The notes beneath the pieces were generated by a model. It ran no database searches, was not told the origin of the DNA, and saw only the letters and a list, made by a program, of their open reading frames with translations. A stretch of 64,000 nt of DNA from Leptodactylus fallax (lineage: Eukaryota > Chordata > Amphibia > Anura > Leptodactylidae), in NCBI GenBank assembly GCA_947044405.1, contig CAMRHE010000169.1:1178501-1242500 (forward strand), in the 5' to 3' direction. Each line of letters opens with the position of its first letter. Within the stretch, counting starts at the first letter, position 1. A program made the position numbers and the translations under genes. Below, one piece after another: positions 14,787 to 27,794 of the stretch.

Positions 14787-15352
14787 ACAATTGGCTTTTT
14801 GACAACGAAAGGGTTAACTGTCATTTGTCCGTCTGTAATACTGCAGCAGTCTGGCTTACACAGCAAAGCTATTTTCCCCCACTATCTGCCTGTAATTGAT
14901 TAAATCTGACAAAACTTTGTTCTATTTCTCCTACTCCTGTGATTCACTAGCTCTGTTTGCTGCACTCAGTGCTTTGTACAGTACTACTAAAGAGAATGGA
15001 GTAATTGCTTTGGATCATGCATTGATCATCACCATCACTGAAATGCCTTGTGTTCCTGCCCACAGCATCATATATACTGTATGTGACATTAACACTGTAA
15101 GGTGCCCACCTACCACTGACTATTGGCTGAGAGGCTGTCAGGTGATGCCAGAATGTACAGTGACTCACAGACACGTGTGTCTTCTGTATTTTCACAGCAA
15201 TGCATGTTGTGATGACCATTTTAGTTCATCTGAGACAAATTGACATTTATTCGGTTTTGTTAAAAACTGAACTATTTGGAATATTTGGGTCAAACCTGGC
15301 TCAGAACGAATCAGTTCACCCATCTCTATTTCTGACTTTCTTTTTTATACAT

Positions 15353-15397
15353 ACTTAGGTTATATACACTTAGGTTATATACACTTAGGTTATATAC
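15353..15397. repeat. 15-bp tandem repeat, three copies
   Basis: The unit ACTTAGGTTATATAC is repeated three times perfectly, just outside the hAT end at 15328. On the minus strand it encodes a repeated VYNLS only because the period is a multiple of three; no gene is implied. Confidence 0.95.
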
Positions 15398-16336
15398 ACC
15401 TTCAATAGCTGCTGGCTTTACACTCACATGGCTGACAGTTAATCTTCGACTGATCCTGCTGTGATCTCTGCCTCCCATTGAAAACAATGGAAGGCAGATT
15501 CTGGGCAAAATCTGCCCCCAAATACGTGAAAAATTCCACTGTGTGAACATCCCTTTCCTTAGACAGTGTAAACTTAGGCAGTCTGAAAAGTCACATATCT
15601 TTAGACTGACTGGGCTTTATATCACCTGTTTGATGCTTTAGTTTATGCTAGAATTTTATGACACAATTTTGGCACATTGTGGCACATTTATGTCATCCTC
15701 TCTTTCCGGAGAAGCTCGATCTTCAAGTCTAGCAAGAAAATTTTAGCTTAAACTAGAGGTACTAAGTTGCACTAAAATGGGCTAAAGATGCATCAGAAAT
15801 GTGCTACATTTATGCCAGTGACTAGTCATAACCACAATAGTAAATCTTGGCTAGTGTGCTATTTGTTGTTAAAAAAAGAATACAATGTCAGTTTTGCCCC
15901 ATTTCATTCATGGATCCTAGGCAACCACCAGAGGCTTAAAATGAAGCTTCTGGGCCCCAGTGCAAAATCTGTACCCGCCTCTCAACTATATTTTATTGTT
16001 TGCATTACTGGTCTCCTCATATTGAGAAAAGACACCTTATGGGTCCCTAAGGCTCCTGGGCTTACCCTCTGCTTACCTTTTTGTGACTTATGTATGCTGT
16101 AGTGGAAATGCAGGGTACTGATTTAGTTTGTCGAGTTAAGTGCACAGTAGTTTCTACAGTAGTTTCTACTATATGACCATTTTCCCTTTTTTCTTGAAGC
16201 AATGGAGTCTGTTCTTATGTACAAGAGTATGGTAGGGCTTGCAGTCCATACAAGAGGTGAGTGGATGTTATTATTATTATTATTTTAGAACATTTCATTC
16301 CATTTTTGTGACATCTGTAGTGTTTATTTTGACATA
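15398..16336. other. No gene recognised
   Basis: 15440-15565 looks like a fragment of a frog MITE with the terminal phrase GTGTGAACAT. A (TTA)n run lies at 16267-16285. Nothing else was recognised. Confidence 0.4.
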
Positions 16337-18022
16337 CAGTCCCTGACAGAAGTTCTGTCGCTTACCCATGTTGTGGAATCAAAAGCTTATAACCTGACTT
16401 TAAATTCATCCATTGGTTTTAGAAATGGCTCATATGAAAGCTGAAACTCTCCCAAATGATTTTTTGGTTAAGAAAATAAATTGGCTTCACTGCTGAAATA
16501 TTCGTCATTTAATGAACACAGAAAGGTCAGATTTTGGCAAGACAAAAGTTTTGTCATATAATGTCATATAATGCACCTAATCCTAGTTTAAAGCCTCACC
16601 TGTGCTCACTAATTGATCGGTTAATTAGTGGGTGTGTATAAAAAGAACTCCAGCAACCCAGACCTTCACTTTAACTGCAACTTCACCTCTGACAACATGC
16701 CAAAAATCAACCCTGCGACCAAAGCTTTGATTATCAAGAGGCTGAAGACCAGATCCACTGCAGAGGTGGCTGGCACCTTTAATGTGTCTCTGTGTTAAGT
16801 ACAAAGAATTAAAAAAAGATTTGAACAGACTGGAGATGTTTTTGACAAGCCCAGATCCGGCAGACCCCACAAGACAACTGCTCAGGAGGAACATTTGTTG
16901 GTTAGAAAATCAAAAGCCAGCCCCTCTTCCACTGCAGCAGAGCTCCAACAGGCCTGGTCACCTCAAGTCCCTGTGTCAACTAGAACAGTTTGTAGGATTC
17001 TGTCTTGAAATGGCCTCCATGGTCGAATCAGTGCCCAGAAGCCAGCACTAAACAAAAGGCAATTAAAAAAACGTGTGGCATTTGCCAAGGCCCACAGCCT
17101 GCTAAACGGATGGACGCTGGAAAAGTGGCAGAAGGTGGATTTCTCAGACGAATCTTCAGTTGAATTACACCAAAGCCGCCGCAAATACTGAAGGAGACCT
17201 ACTGGAGCCCGTATGGATCCAAGATACACCCAGAAAAGAGTTAAGTTTGGTGGTGGAAAGATCATGGTCTGGGGTTACATTCAGTATGGGGTTGTGCGAA
17301 ACATTTGCAAGGTGGAAGGCAATATCAATAGCCTAAAATATCAAGAAGTATTAGCTTCCTCTTACATTCCCAATCATAAAAGGGGTCAAATTTTGCAGCA
17401 GGATGGTGCTCCATCTCATACATTCATCTCTACATTAAAGTTCCTCAAGGCAAAGAAGATCAAGGTGCTCCAGGACTGGCCAGCCCAGTCACCAGACATG
17501 AACATCATTGAGCATGTTTGGGGTAGGATGAAAGAGGAAGCTTGGCAGACAAAACCAAAGAATCTTGATGAACTCTGGGAGGCATGTAAGACTGCATTCT
17601 TTGCTCTTCCTGATGACTTCATCAATAAATTGCATGAATCATTGTTGAAACGCATGGATGCAGTCCTTCAAGCTCATGGAAGTCACACAAGATATTAAAT
17701 ATGGCTCTAATAGCACCACAACTTCATTCACCAATGTTATGAAACACATCTTTGTTTTTGAATAGAATTATTGGTTTGATTTTCACATTACTTTATGTGT
17801 GCGACAAACCTTTTGTCTTGCCAAAATCTGACCTTTCTGTGTTCATTAAATGATGAATATTTCAGCAGTGAAGCCAATTTATTTTCTTAACCAAAAAAAT
17901 CATTTGGGAGGGTTTCAGCTTTCACATGAGCCATTTCTAAAACCAATGGATGAATTTAAAGTCAGGTTATAAGCTTTTGATTCCACAACATGGATGAGCG
18001 ACAGAACTTCTGTCAGGGACTG
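16337..18022 (+). mobile_element. Tc1/mariner element with 220-bp TIRs (family E, DD35E-like)
   Basis: The ends begin CAGTCCCTGACAGAAGTTCT, and the inverted repeat extends about 220 bp on both sides (16337-16556 and 17803-18022) with few differences. TA is at 16335-16336 and 18023-18024. It is 1686 bp with one transposase gene in the centre. Only one copy is in this window. Confidence 0.93.
16697..17698 (+). pseudogene. Tc1-like transposase, one frame with three stops
   Basis: From the ATG at 16697 a single frame of 333 codons runs to a TAA at 17696-17698, without any frameshift. It contains stop codons at 16796-16798 (TAA), 17006-17008 (TGA) and 17189-17191 (TGA). Product features are the start MPKINPATKALIIKRLK, a helix-turn-helix region, SGRPHKTT (GRPR-like), FSDESS (first Asp), VKFGGGKIMVWG, QQDGAPSHT (second Asp) and SPDMNIIEHVW (Glu). 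I count 35 residues between the second Asp and the Glu, not the 34 of classical Tc1. The three stops silence it, but the lack of indels means damage is light. It could still be a DD34E variant with one inserted residue. Confidence 0.9.
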
Positions 18023-18024
18023 TA

Positions 18025-21000
18025 TAGTCTTTGACTTTAGTAGGTGTGCAGACTTTAATGTACAGATTACATAAAACAGAGTTATACTATATAATAATAT
18101 GCAAATTCTATACAACTGCTGCACCTTTCAGTATTTTGTTGCTTTACATGTAATGGTGCTTTTTATTAGCCATAGCACAGACAGCAATACCTTTGAGATC
18201 TTACAAACAATACATATGGTTCTTCAAATAACAAACTCCACTGTGATGGTAATAAATCTGGAGTCCTAGTAATTACTATGATCTTCTGAACACACATAAT
18301 TGCTTTCATCTTCAGTCAGAAGGTGTATATACTGAATATGCTTTTTTGTTAGCTACATGGGGGCTGATATTTTGGGCAGAGATTTTGTGCACCAGACTAA
18401 TTGTACTAATTAATTCATACCAAAGTGTGAGAATAATGTTTGTACAATTAGGTTGTAATTTTGTAATTCTGCACAGACTACAGAGACACAGCAGTTGCAA
18501 ATTTCATATAAAGTGCAAAATAGGATTTATTCAAATTGAATACATTTAAAATTAAAATGGGGCTTAGTAAGCAGGAGAAGAATAGTTCAGGGCAAGATAA
18601 CACTTCCTCCAGTAATAGACATTGGTTTGAAAAATAAATTGGTTAAGCTTTCTATAGTATGATACCGTCTGATGAAATATGTTGGATGTAAAATAAAGTA
18701 GCATTTGGCTAAACATACTGTATATTAGATTAACAGTGGCACTAGGAGTATAGTGTCTTTATATACAATTTGATTTCTAGAACAAGGGGGAGAAATTAAA
18801 AATATAGGAGGCAAGACTTTAAAAATAAGAAGAGAAGGAAAGGTTTCCCTTCATTGTAATAGATCTATGCAATCATCTTCCAACAGATATAGTGTCAATA
18901 CAATTAATATTAAACAAGGAGTAACTGGAAGGGAGGGGGCAACTGGGGAATGTGCTAGAGGGGAGTCAACAAACTACTTTGCCTTGACCTGAGAATTTAC
19001 TTACAAGGCAAGCTGAACCTTTGACTCGGGTAATAATATAATAATAATAATAATAATAATTATTATGATAGATTTTTATTACAGAAAGATTAGCTTTGGT
19101 TCTGTATTAAAGGCCCTTTACATGGACACATTATTGACCAAAGTGTTCTAGATCATTGCTCTGTGTATAAGGCCCGGCAACCAGCCAACCAGTGAAGAAA
19201 TGTTTCTGAGCTAATATATTTAATGCAGCATTGAAAATGATTGTTGTCAGGATATCTCTTTGTGGAAACAAAGGATGTGCAGTTTACAATAATGGATACA
19301 AATGGCCATGAACAATCTCAAGTTATGAATAATGGTTCTCTGGCAATTATCAATGTATTAATGAGTGCAGATCATTATATTGTCATTCGGCACATTTCAG
19401 ACACAAATATACTCATGTACTCTTAAATATCATTTTTATAGTATCTTGGTATTCCCTGATGCTGTACTTATGTGGTACAACAAAAGACAAAAATACAATG
19501 TAGGTACAAGTAGTGCTAGTTCATACTTATACGCTTTGTTCTTTTTGCCTTTTTCTACGAGCTGCTGGAGTAGAATTTTGTATAATGGACATATAATTCA
19601 CAATGCTATCATTGGTATAAGGTATAAAATAACAATAAACTTAAAAAAAGGATGGGAAAAAGGAACTACATTAAGCGACTGAAATCTATCCATACATTAG
19701 ACATTCTACTGCTGAAGTAAATAAATGTACTGATTATACACAGTAGACATGAGCAATCTAGTCCATTATTCACTAGATAAAATGTAAAAAGTAAAAAAAA
19801 CAAAAAAAAACAAAATTCAAACCTCCTGGAATATCCTTTAGTAGTGTAAAGCAGCAATAAACACATAACGGGGTTAATGAGTTTTGCATCACAACTTAAT
19901 TGCAGTGTTCCTTTGGAGAAGTAGACTGTTTTACAATAATTTAATTTCATTTTGGATTTCACATGCATTCACTGTTCCAAAGCTTTACCGCAAAATATTT
20001 TTTTAGTTATCATAAGTACATTTCTGTTAATCACTTTTGGTTCCTTTAAGACTGTGTTTCTATCTGTGTCAGAGGTTCTTTTAGGAGCCTCTATGGCAGA
20101 TTCCACAGATTTTTTGTCCTCCAAAACAACGGACAACAAAACAGACACCCAACTGACTCCCATTACAGTTGGTGTAGTCCATTGGATTCCATTGGTTCTG
20201 TGAAATGACTACACCATCCTTGTCGGAATTTCCGTTTTGTGTTCATACAGTGGAACAGAAAAAGGAAGTCCCAACAGCCGAAGATAACAATGTGCAGTTT
20301 GAGTTATGATTAATCTGCAACATTTCAGTTGTCTATTGCTCCACCTTCCCTTTTGAGGAAGTTTCAGGCATTATTTCATGCTTTTGTATCAAAAAGGCAA
20401 AAGTGTTGTAGGCACCCTTGTTGGATAATCAGAAAAATTACATTTGCAAGCTTTCAAATGACTGAGAACACAGCACAACACTGGCAAGATGCTACATAAA
20501 GGCAATTAGTTCCTGAGGTGTTATGTTAGTAAGATAAGATAGTGTAATAAAATTGAGGTTATAGAGTTGAGGACTTGGGGGGTGTTTGTGTGAAGTCATC
20601 TTTAGTGGCTAACACAGTACCATACTATTTTTCCCTATACTTCGAGCAAATTTCAAGCACTTTCATATCTAGAATCTATGTTACTTATGTTTTCTTAGCA
20701 CAGTAGAAAAACCATATTAAAAATTTCAAATAATTCATTATGGCTCAGTTTTGTGACAACATATTCATATTGGATTCCATATTACACAACCTTAAAGGGA
20801 TACTGCATCCAACACTGACCAGTTTCTGATGTTTTCTTCTGTGGATAAGCCTACCATCTGATACTGTACTGAAATAAATCTGTGATTATTTGTTAGGTCT
20901 TAGTTCATTTTGTGCTAGTAGCCCAATGATAGTAATGAAACCCTTTTTAATACAAATACTTCTGATGCCCAAATGGCCAGAGCAGAATTTCAATTTTTTG

Positions 21001-21068
21001 AATGCCATATTCAAAGGGTAAAACTTTTATATACTTTATGGGGGGCAGGGGCAATGCCGTTTAAAGTA
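18025..21068. other. No gene recognised; (TAA)n at 19031-19064
   Basis: About 3 kb of AT-rich sequence. Short frames (18312-18500 minus, 19365-19682, 19952-20203) have no recognisable motif. A trinucleotide (TAA/ATT) microsatellite lies at 19031-19064. AACCTTAAAGGGATACTG near 20791 could be the left tip of a TTAA MITE, but no matching right tip was found. Confidence 0.45.
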
Positions 21069-21332
21069 TGGTGGCTCAGTGGTTAGCACTGGTTCCCTAC
21101 AGTGCTGGAGTCCTTGGCTGGAATCCAACCAAAGACAACATATGCAAGGAGTTTGTTTGTTCTCCCCATGTTTGCATGGATTTCCTTCCACACTCCAAAG
21201 ACAAAGTTAAAAAAATGGGAAAATGTAAGTTCTTATATAAAATAGCAATTTAGATTGTGGCACAGTGACTTATAATGTCTGTAAAGCGCTGCTTGTTATG
21301 TTGGTGCTATACTAGTAAGAGAAATAAATAAT
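21069..21332 (+). repeat. tRNA-derived SINE
   Basis: It starts GGTGGCTCAGTGGTTAGCAC, which resembles box A of a tRNA promoter. A box B-like GGCTGGAATCCAACC follows about 50 bp on. The body (AAGGAGTTTGTTTGTTCTCC, GTTTGCATGGATTTCC) and the end near GTAAAGCGCTGC and GGTGCTATA match a widespread fish/amphibian SINE type. Such SINEs are transcribed by RNA polymerase III and moved by a partner LINE. It has no poly(A) tail but ends AAATAAATAAT. Confidence 0.8.
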
Positions 21333-22551
21333 ATTCCCTGGGTGTTTTATAGTTTTCAAATGCATTTTGATTAGTTTTTGACAGCAGATATAAATGCTAA
21401 CGTGTAATAGCACCCTAATAGGATACCAGGAAAACCCTATAAATCACTTTTTATGGTAACCTAAGTTTGGTTTGGTAGAACTTTGGAAGCAGGTTAGGGA
21501 TTGGGGTGTCTGATGGTTATGGCTGTAATATTGGTGCTTTACCTACAAACCTAACTGACTTATTTTTTCCCATATGTCTTATAGTAAATGTGCAACTATT
21601 CTTAAACTCTTGTTTTATATTTTTGCATTTTTTTTGTTTGGTACTGGAATAAGAGCTAGAAACTAGAAACATATTTGACAATCATATGCTAAAATAAGCT
21701 TGATTGATACATCACGCTTGATCCTGGAAATGAAGCAGTTAATATGATGTTCACATGCCATGCTTGCTGTACTGTAAGCTACATTGTATCCCTTCAGTGA
21801 AGTGGAAGATTTAAATTCATATTTCTTGGTGTGTGTGAAATCTCTCTTCAAAGCCTCAAAGAGAAATGACAGATGGTTTTCAGTGATTTTTTCATATGCA
21901 CCATAATCCTGTGATTTTTTTTTCTTAAATGTACAAGATCCAGAATAAGTACTTTTTAGGTGGACCTGCAGCATAGGTCATAAAATTGAATGAACCTTTT
22001 CATCTTTGTACTTGACATCCATGAGTAACCTTTGAAAGTGGAAGGCAAGTTATCCTTCAATTTGTGTTAAAATACAATTTTTATCTTGCTGAAATTAAAA
22101 AGAAAACACCAAAAGAAAAAAAAAAAGCTTTGCACATAGTAATACTGTACTGTAATGTTTCACCATATGATTTAGTTGGTCATAGGATGTATAGACTTTC
22201 CAATGCCACCATAATGTCTGAAAATAATCTTTTATGTTATGTGTAATCTAAAGTTTGCAACTTTGAGCTAAATATTTTTTCCAGTACATAGCACATATGA
22301 AGCAGTTTGGATTATGTAAAACAAAAACTGTCCATCTAAAGTTTAAGAAAAAAATGTATCATTCGTTACCTCTTTTACCCAATGTTTATAATGCTGAACA
22401 GCTGACTGCTAATGAATAGAATGAACTGGGACAATGTTCTCAAATATAAAAGTACACAAACTACATTTTAAAAATAATTTTTAATAGTTTCTGTTAAACA
22501 TATATAAACTTTACAAGAATAAATGCATTAAAAAGGAAGCAAATAGACTGG
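21333..22551. other. No gene recognised
   Basis: The frames at 21663-21974 (minus) and 22064-22246 are AT-rich and Lys-rich and show no motif. Nothing else was recognised. Confidence 0.45.
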
Positions 22552-22703
22552 TTAAGGCTCCATTCAGATGACTGAGGTTCAAAACATGTGTGAAAAAGAG
22601 ACATTTGTAATGGCCATTTTGAATCTCACGGGCACCTGTTTTCACGGATTCCTCATAGATTTGAGTCTATTGAGGAATCTATAAAAAAAGGGGCGAACTT
22701 AGG
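22552..22703. repeat. Left part of a MITE split by a Tc1 insertion
   Basis: TTAAGGCTCCATTCAGATGA at the left and GGCCATGTAAATAGCCCCTT at 24281-24300, beyond the Tc1, look like opposite ends of one small element into which the Tc1 at 22706-24245 inserted at a TA. A hairpin with TGACA/TGTCA and poly-T/poly-A arms sits at 24250-24276. The pairing of the ends is imperfect, so this is tentative. Confidence 0.4.
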
Positions 22704-22705
22704 AT

Positions 22706-24245
<1,540 letters not shown>

Positions 24246-24247
24246 TA

Positions 24248-25019
24248 TGTCCTTTTTTTGACAATGTACTGTCAAAAAAATGGCCATGTAAATAGCCCCT
24301 TTTATATGATTTGATTTTGATTAATTTAATTGATTTAACCGTAGGTGGAACACAGTGGATGGCCATATACAAAGTCCCTGTCCAAGGTAAGCATCCCCAA
24401 TTAATAGTGTTTAGTCAATGTTATGTTCATTTGCAACCATTGATCATGTACCAGTCCCAGAATTACACAGTAGCTTGGCACTGATGGGTAGCTGCAACTG
24501 TCATAGTGAAATTCCAGACCGAAAAGCATCATTTCCAGTAGTTCAAGTGGCATGACAGGCAGTGCTCACCACACTGCACCTCAATACTTTACTAAAAAAA
24601 GGAGAAGGCAGCGCCTTCCTAGGGTAATAATGTATAGACCAATAAAACCTTATGAGAGAAGGAGAGAATCTCACCTAGGTAATGTGGTTTAAGCATACAT
24701 AAAAGAAGTAGTTCCACTCTTAGTCCCTGCTGGGCAATAGCTGCACCTGCCTCACCGGGGGAAGTAAACCAGATCCCTCGGAATCCAACAATGGAACAAT
24801 AGCACCAAAGATAAAAGGCTGCTGGAGCACTGATTGGATACTAGTAAAACTGTTTATTAACAAAAAATTATTAAATAAACGGCAGTACAGTGCAACGCAT
24901 TTTGTGACCTCTATCACTTCATCAGGCATAACTTAACTGGGACAGACTTTCTTCATATGCGATGATGTCACAGTGTATGTAGTGATCTTTTTGCGTGTGT
25001 TTTGACGATATCAAAGCGG
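24248..25019. other. No gene recognised; possible repeat at 24580-24960
   Basis: After the MITE remnant (to about 24300), 24580-24960 contains CAACGCATTTTGTGACC and TTCATCAGGCATAACTTAAC, phrases I associate with an interspersed amphibian repeat. I could not assign a class. No reading frame is supported. Confidence 0.35.
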
Positions 25020-25500
25020 AGATTATCACTGTACTGTGACATCACTGTGTATATTATCTTTGTATTCTGACATCACTGTGTACATTTTCTGTTCACTGTG
25101 ACATCACTGTGTACCTTACCCAGTACTGTGTCAACACTGTATGCCTTATCCTTATGAAGTGACATCACTGTGTATATTATCCATGTACTGTGAAATCACT
25201 ATGTACATTATCCCTGTAAAGTGACATCACTGTATACATTATTTCTCTACTGTGAAATGACTGTGTGCCTTATGCCTGTGATGTGACATACTGTGTATAT
25301 TGTCCCTGTACTGTGAGATAACCGTGTGCAATATTCCTGTACTGTAACATCACTGAGAATATTATTCCTGTACTATGACATCACTGTGTTTGTCATCCCT
25401 GTATTGTGATATCACTGTGTCTATTATTCCTGTACTGTGACATCACTGTGTGCATTATCTGTACTGTACAATCACTATGTGCATTATTCCAGTGTTTAAA
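25020..25500. repeat. Minisatellite, unit about 31 bp, around 15 copies
   Basis: A degenerate unit close to CTGTGACATCACTGTGTA plus CATTATCCCTGTA repeats with a period of about 30-31 bp. Units differ by substitutions and single-base indels, so the array is old. The units follow each other without unique spacers, so it is not a CRISPR array. Confidence 0.88.
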
Positions 25501-25640
25501 GGAAACTAAAATAATTGTACACTTTTCAAGTTCTGAACTTGCTGCTTAAGGTGTTAATGGTAGACCCATTACAAGTTTTGCACAGGAATCACTGTGCTGC
25601 CCTCCAGAACAAAAGTGGCGTGATGTCTCAGCAACAAGAC

Positions 25641-25976
25641 TTATGGTATGTCCACGCATAGTTTTTTTCCAGGCAGATTTTTTAGGCAGAAGCCACATCA
25701 AAATCTGTCTAAACTTTTCCATTCATTTCAATGATTGTCAGGCAAATGTTTTCCTCTAGCTGATTTTTTCTGCTAAGGGATAAAAATTGTCATGATCTAT
25801 GTTCAGCTGGATTTCACCCCGCAAAGCTCATTGAAATTAATGGGAGACAGAAAAAGTTGAAATACAGATTTTGTTGTGGTTTTTGCATGAATAGATAAAA
25901 GAGTTTGGAGGCATTTCTTGAGGCAGATCCCACTTCAAAATCCACCTGAAAAAACTCTGTGTGAACATACCTTTAA
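25641..25976. mobile_element. MITE with GTATGTTCACAC-type ends
   Basis: The left end TTATGGTATGTCCACGCATA and the inverted right end TTAAAGGTATGTTCACACAG form imperfect inverted repeats that continue into TTTTTTCCAGGCAGATTTT and its partner. A TTAA stands at the right end and a mutated TTAT at the left. It is about 336 bp and non-coding. Confidence 0.6.
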
Positions 25977-27195
25977 TTAAAGTGACAGTAGCATACAGTT
26001 AAAGTGCAATGAGTCATCAGCATTTACATCAATGAACAGTGCAACATACAGCAAACAGTACAACTCAGAGTGAATCCAAGAGTCCACAAACCAACATTGG
26101 AAAAGTAGTAACTGTACATCAAATACCCACCTAAGGCTAAACCTGTGGAAGGAATTGGCTTCCTCCACCTTACAATGCAAAGCATATGATGCTATGTTTC
26201 CTTTGCAGTTGTAATATTTAGTGGTGAATTTTGCTTGCGCCTAGATTTTGAGTTTCTTTGATATGCCCCATGCTATGTGCCTGTGCTAGTGTGACCTTTG
26301 GTTATAAAGAGGAGAGCCTCCTCACATTTTTCACAGGGTGTTGTTGGGCAAGTCTTTTCATTTGGGTCAGTCTGTTCCATCCCAGAAAGCAGCTGTGTAG
26401 GCTCTATGTGACTGAAGTTATTTGCCAACGTTTGCTTTAGCTTGCATGTTGATCATCTGTCTTGCTACAATCAAAAGTAGTAAAGTTTAAGTTCCTGTAT
26501 ATAAGAGCTTCATGTAGCTCTTTCTGACACAACACCAGGTCTGCACCAGGTTCTGGTCATCAGGTCAGCAGCTCTCTGGGATTACAACTTTATAAGAGAT
26601 AACATAATTTTCCAAAAAATGTCATCTGTGTAATCCAGTGCAATGCTGCCTGTAAAATACTGAAATAGACAAATCACTGAGTCTGGTTGGAATTCAGATT
26701 GTGCCGGAGTTAAAAGTGTATTCCCATCTCAAGAATCCTATCTAAACCGCTAGTTTATGTAAATTTTAAGAGTTTTCTTAAATATTGCTTTAGAAATGCG
26801 GCTTCATTTGCCTGCGATGTGAAATTATTCCTCCCATTGTTTACACAATGTTGTCAAGGACCCCGGCCTGTATCACACCTTATGTAGCATTATAGGACAT
26901 ATGACGTGACTCGCTTCTCTCTGAAGTGGACAGGGGCTGAGTTCTTGGATCATGTTTGCTCTCGGAGCTGTTATCTTCTGCTATTGGGTCTGGGCAATCA
27001 GGTCAGCTAATTGCAGTTTACTGATAAAGGCTTGGTCAGTGTCTGTTATCTCTCTATGTAAACTCAGAGATAACACTGAGTTTATTGCAAGTCTGTTGTC
27101 CTGGCAGCATGTATAAGTTTTTATCTCTTCAAACCTGTTTTAATGTAATATCAATTTCCTGTGCATATTATTTGATCTGCATTATTATAGATTTC
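25977..27195. other. No gene recognised
   Basis: Short frames such as 25977-26180 (minus) and 26258-26440 have no motif. 26715-27130 is less AT-rich and may be an old repeat, but I could not classify it. Confidence 0.4.
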
Positions 27196-27208
27196 TAATA
27201 ATAATAAT

Positions 27209-27240
<32 letters not shown>
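27196..27240. repeat. (AAT)n microsatellite
   Basis: About 14 trinucleotide units with one interruption. Confidence 0.93.
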
Positions 27241-27609
27241 TCTGCATGGTAACGGCAATGTCTATATCTACTGAGGTACTTTATAGTGTTCTGTCCATCA
27301 AGCAGTCAAATCCCGCCCACCAGCTTGTTGAAGAATACAGGAAGTGAGAAGAAGAGAGAGCAGACAAAGATGATGAGAGAGGGAGATGGGAAAACCCATT
27401 TAAGCACTGAGAGAGATAGAGACCATTATTTCTAATATTTAAGAATTTGAGAAAGTCCGGGTCTGTTCCATAAGACCGGTTCCTTGAATATGTGGTGCTA
27501 ATATTCAAAAAGGTATGAAAAAGTGAAATATAACTTCTGTTGTGGGTAGAATATTTGAAGATTTTTTCAGAGATGCTACCCTTCCTCAGCATGGGGAATC
27601 CGTCACCTC

Positions 27610-27794
27610 AGACTAATCTGATCAGCTTCTATGAGGAGATATGTTGCAGGTTGGACCTGGGTTAAGGCTGTGGATGTTTTGTATCTGGACCTTTCAAAGA
27701 CATTTGAAACTGTGCCACAAAAAAAGTTGGTAAATTAACATGCTGGGGTTAGGGGAAAACGTGTGGAAATGGGTTAACAACTGGCTCATGGATA
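27610..27794 (+). pseudogene. L2/CR1-type LINE reverse transcriptase fragment, 5' part
   Basis: Plus-strand reading gives ISFYEE, then VLYLDLSKTFETVPQKKL-like sequence, matching the LINE at 38421-39782 (VVYLDFSKAFDTVPHKRL) with many substitutions, stops and frame changes. The match breaks off at 27794 after NWLMD-like codons and resumes at 29895, so the copy is split by an insertion. It is dead. Confidence 0.75.

Larger units (their letters stand above)
10830..15328 (-). mobile_element. hAT transposon, decayed, minus strand
   Basis: The right end (5' end of the element) reads, inverted, TAGAGATGGGTGAACTGATT and closes at 15328. The other hAT at 33507-38154 starts with the related TAGAGATGAGC. 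The body holds hAT transposase remnants at 11081-13277, a 5' region with tandem repeats (14581-14786), and an 81-bp tandem repeat 3' of the gene. The left boundary could not be fixed: no clear TIR or 8-bp duplication was found, and 10830 is an estimate. The order 5' repeats, gene, 3' repeats matches the 33507-38154 element. Confidence 0.65.

Noticed and set aside
21070..21145. tRNA gene
   Set aside because: Box A- and B-like sequences are present, but the body does not fold as a tRNA with an anticodon arm and continues into a SINE tail.
25020..25500. Regularly spaced repeats that could suggest a CRISPR array
   Set aside because: Units abut without unique spacers, the repeat is degenerate, and all other content is vertebrate-type transposons.
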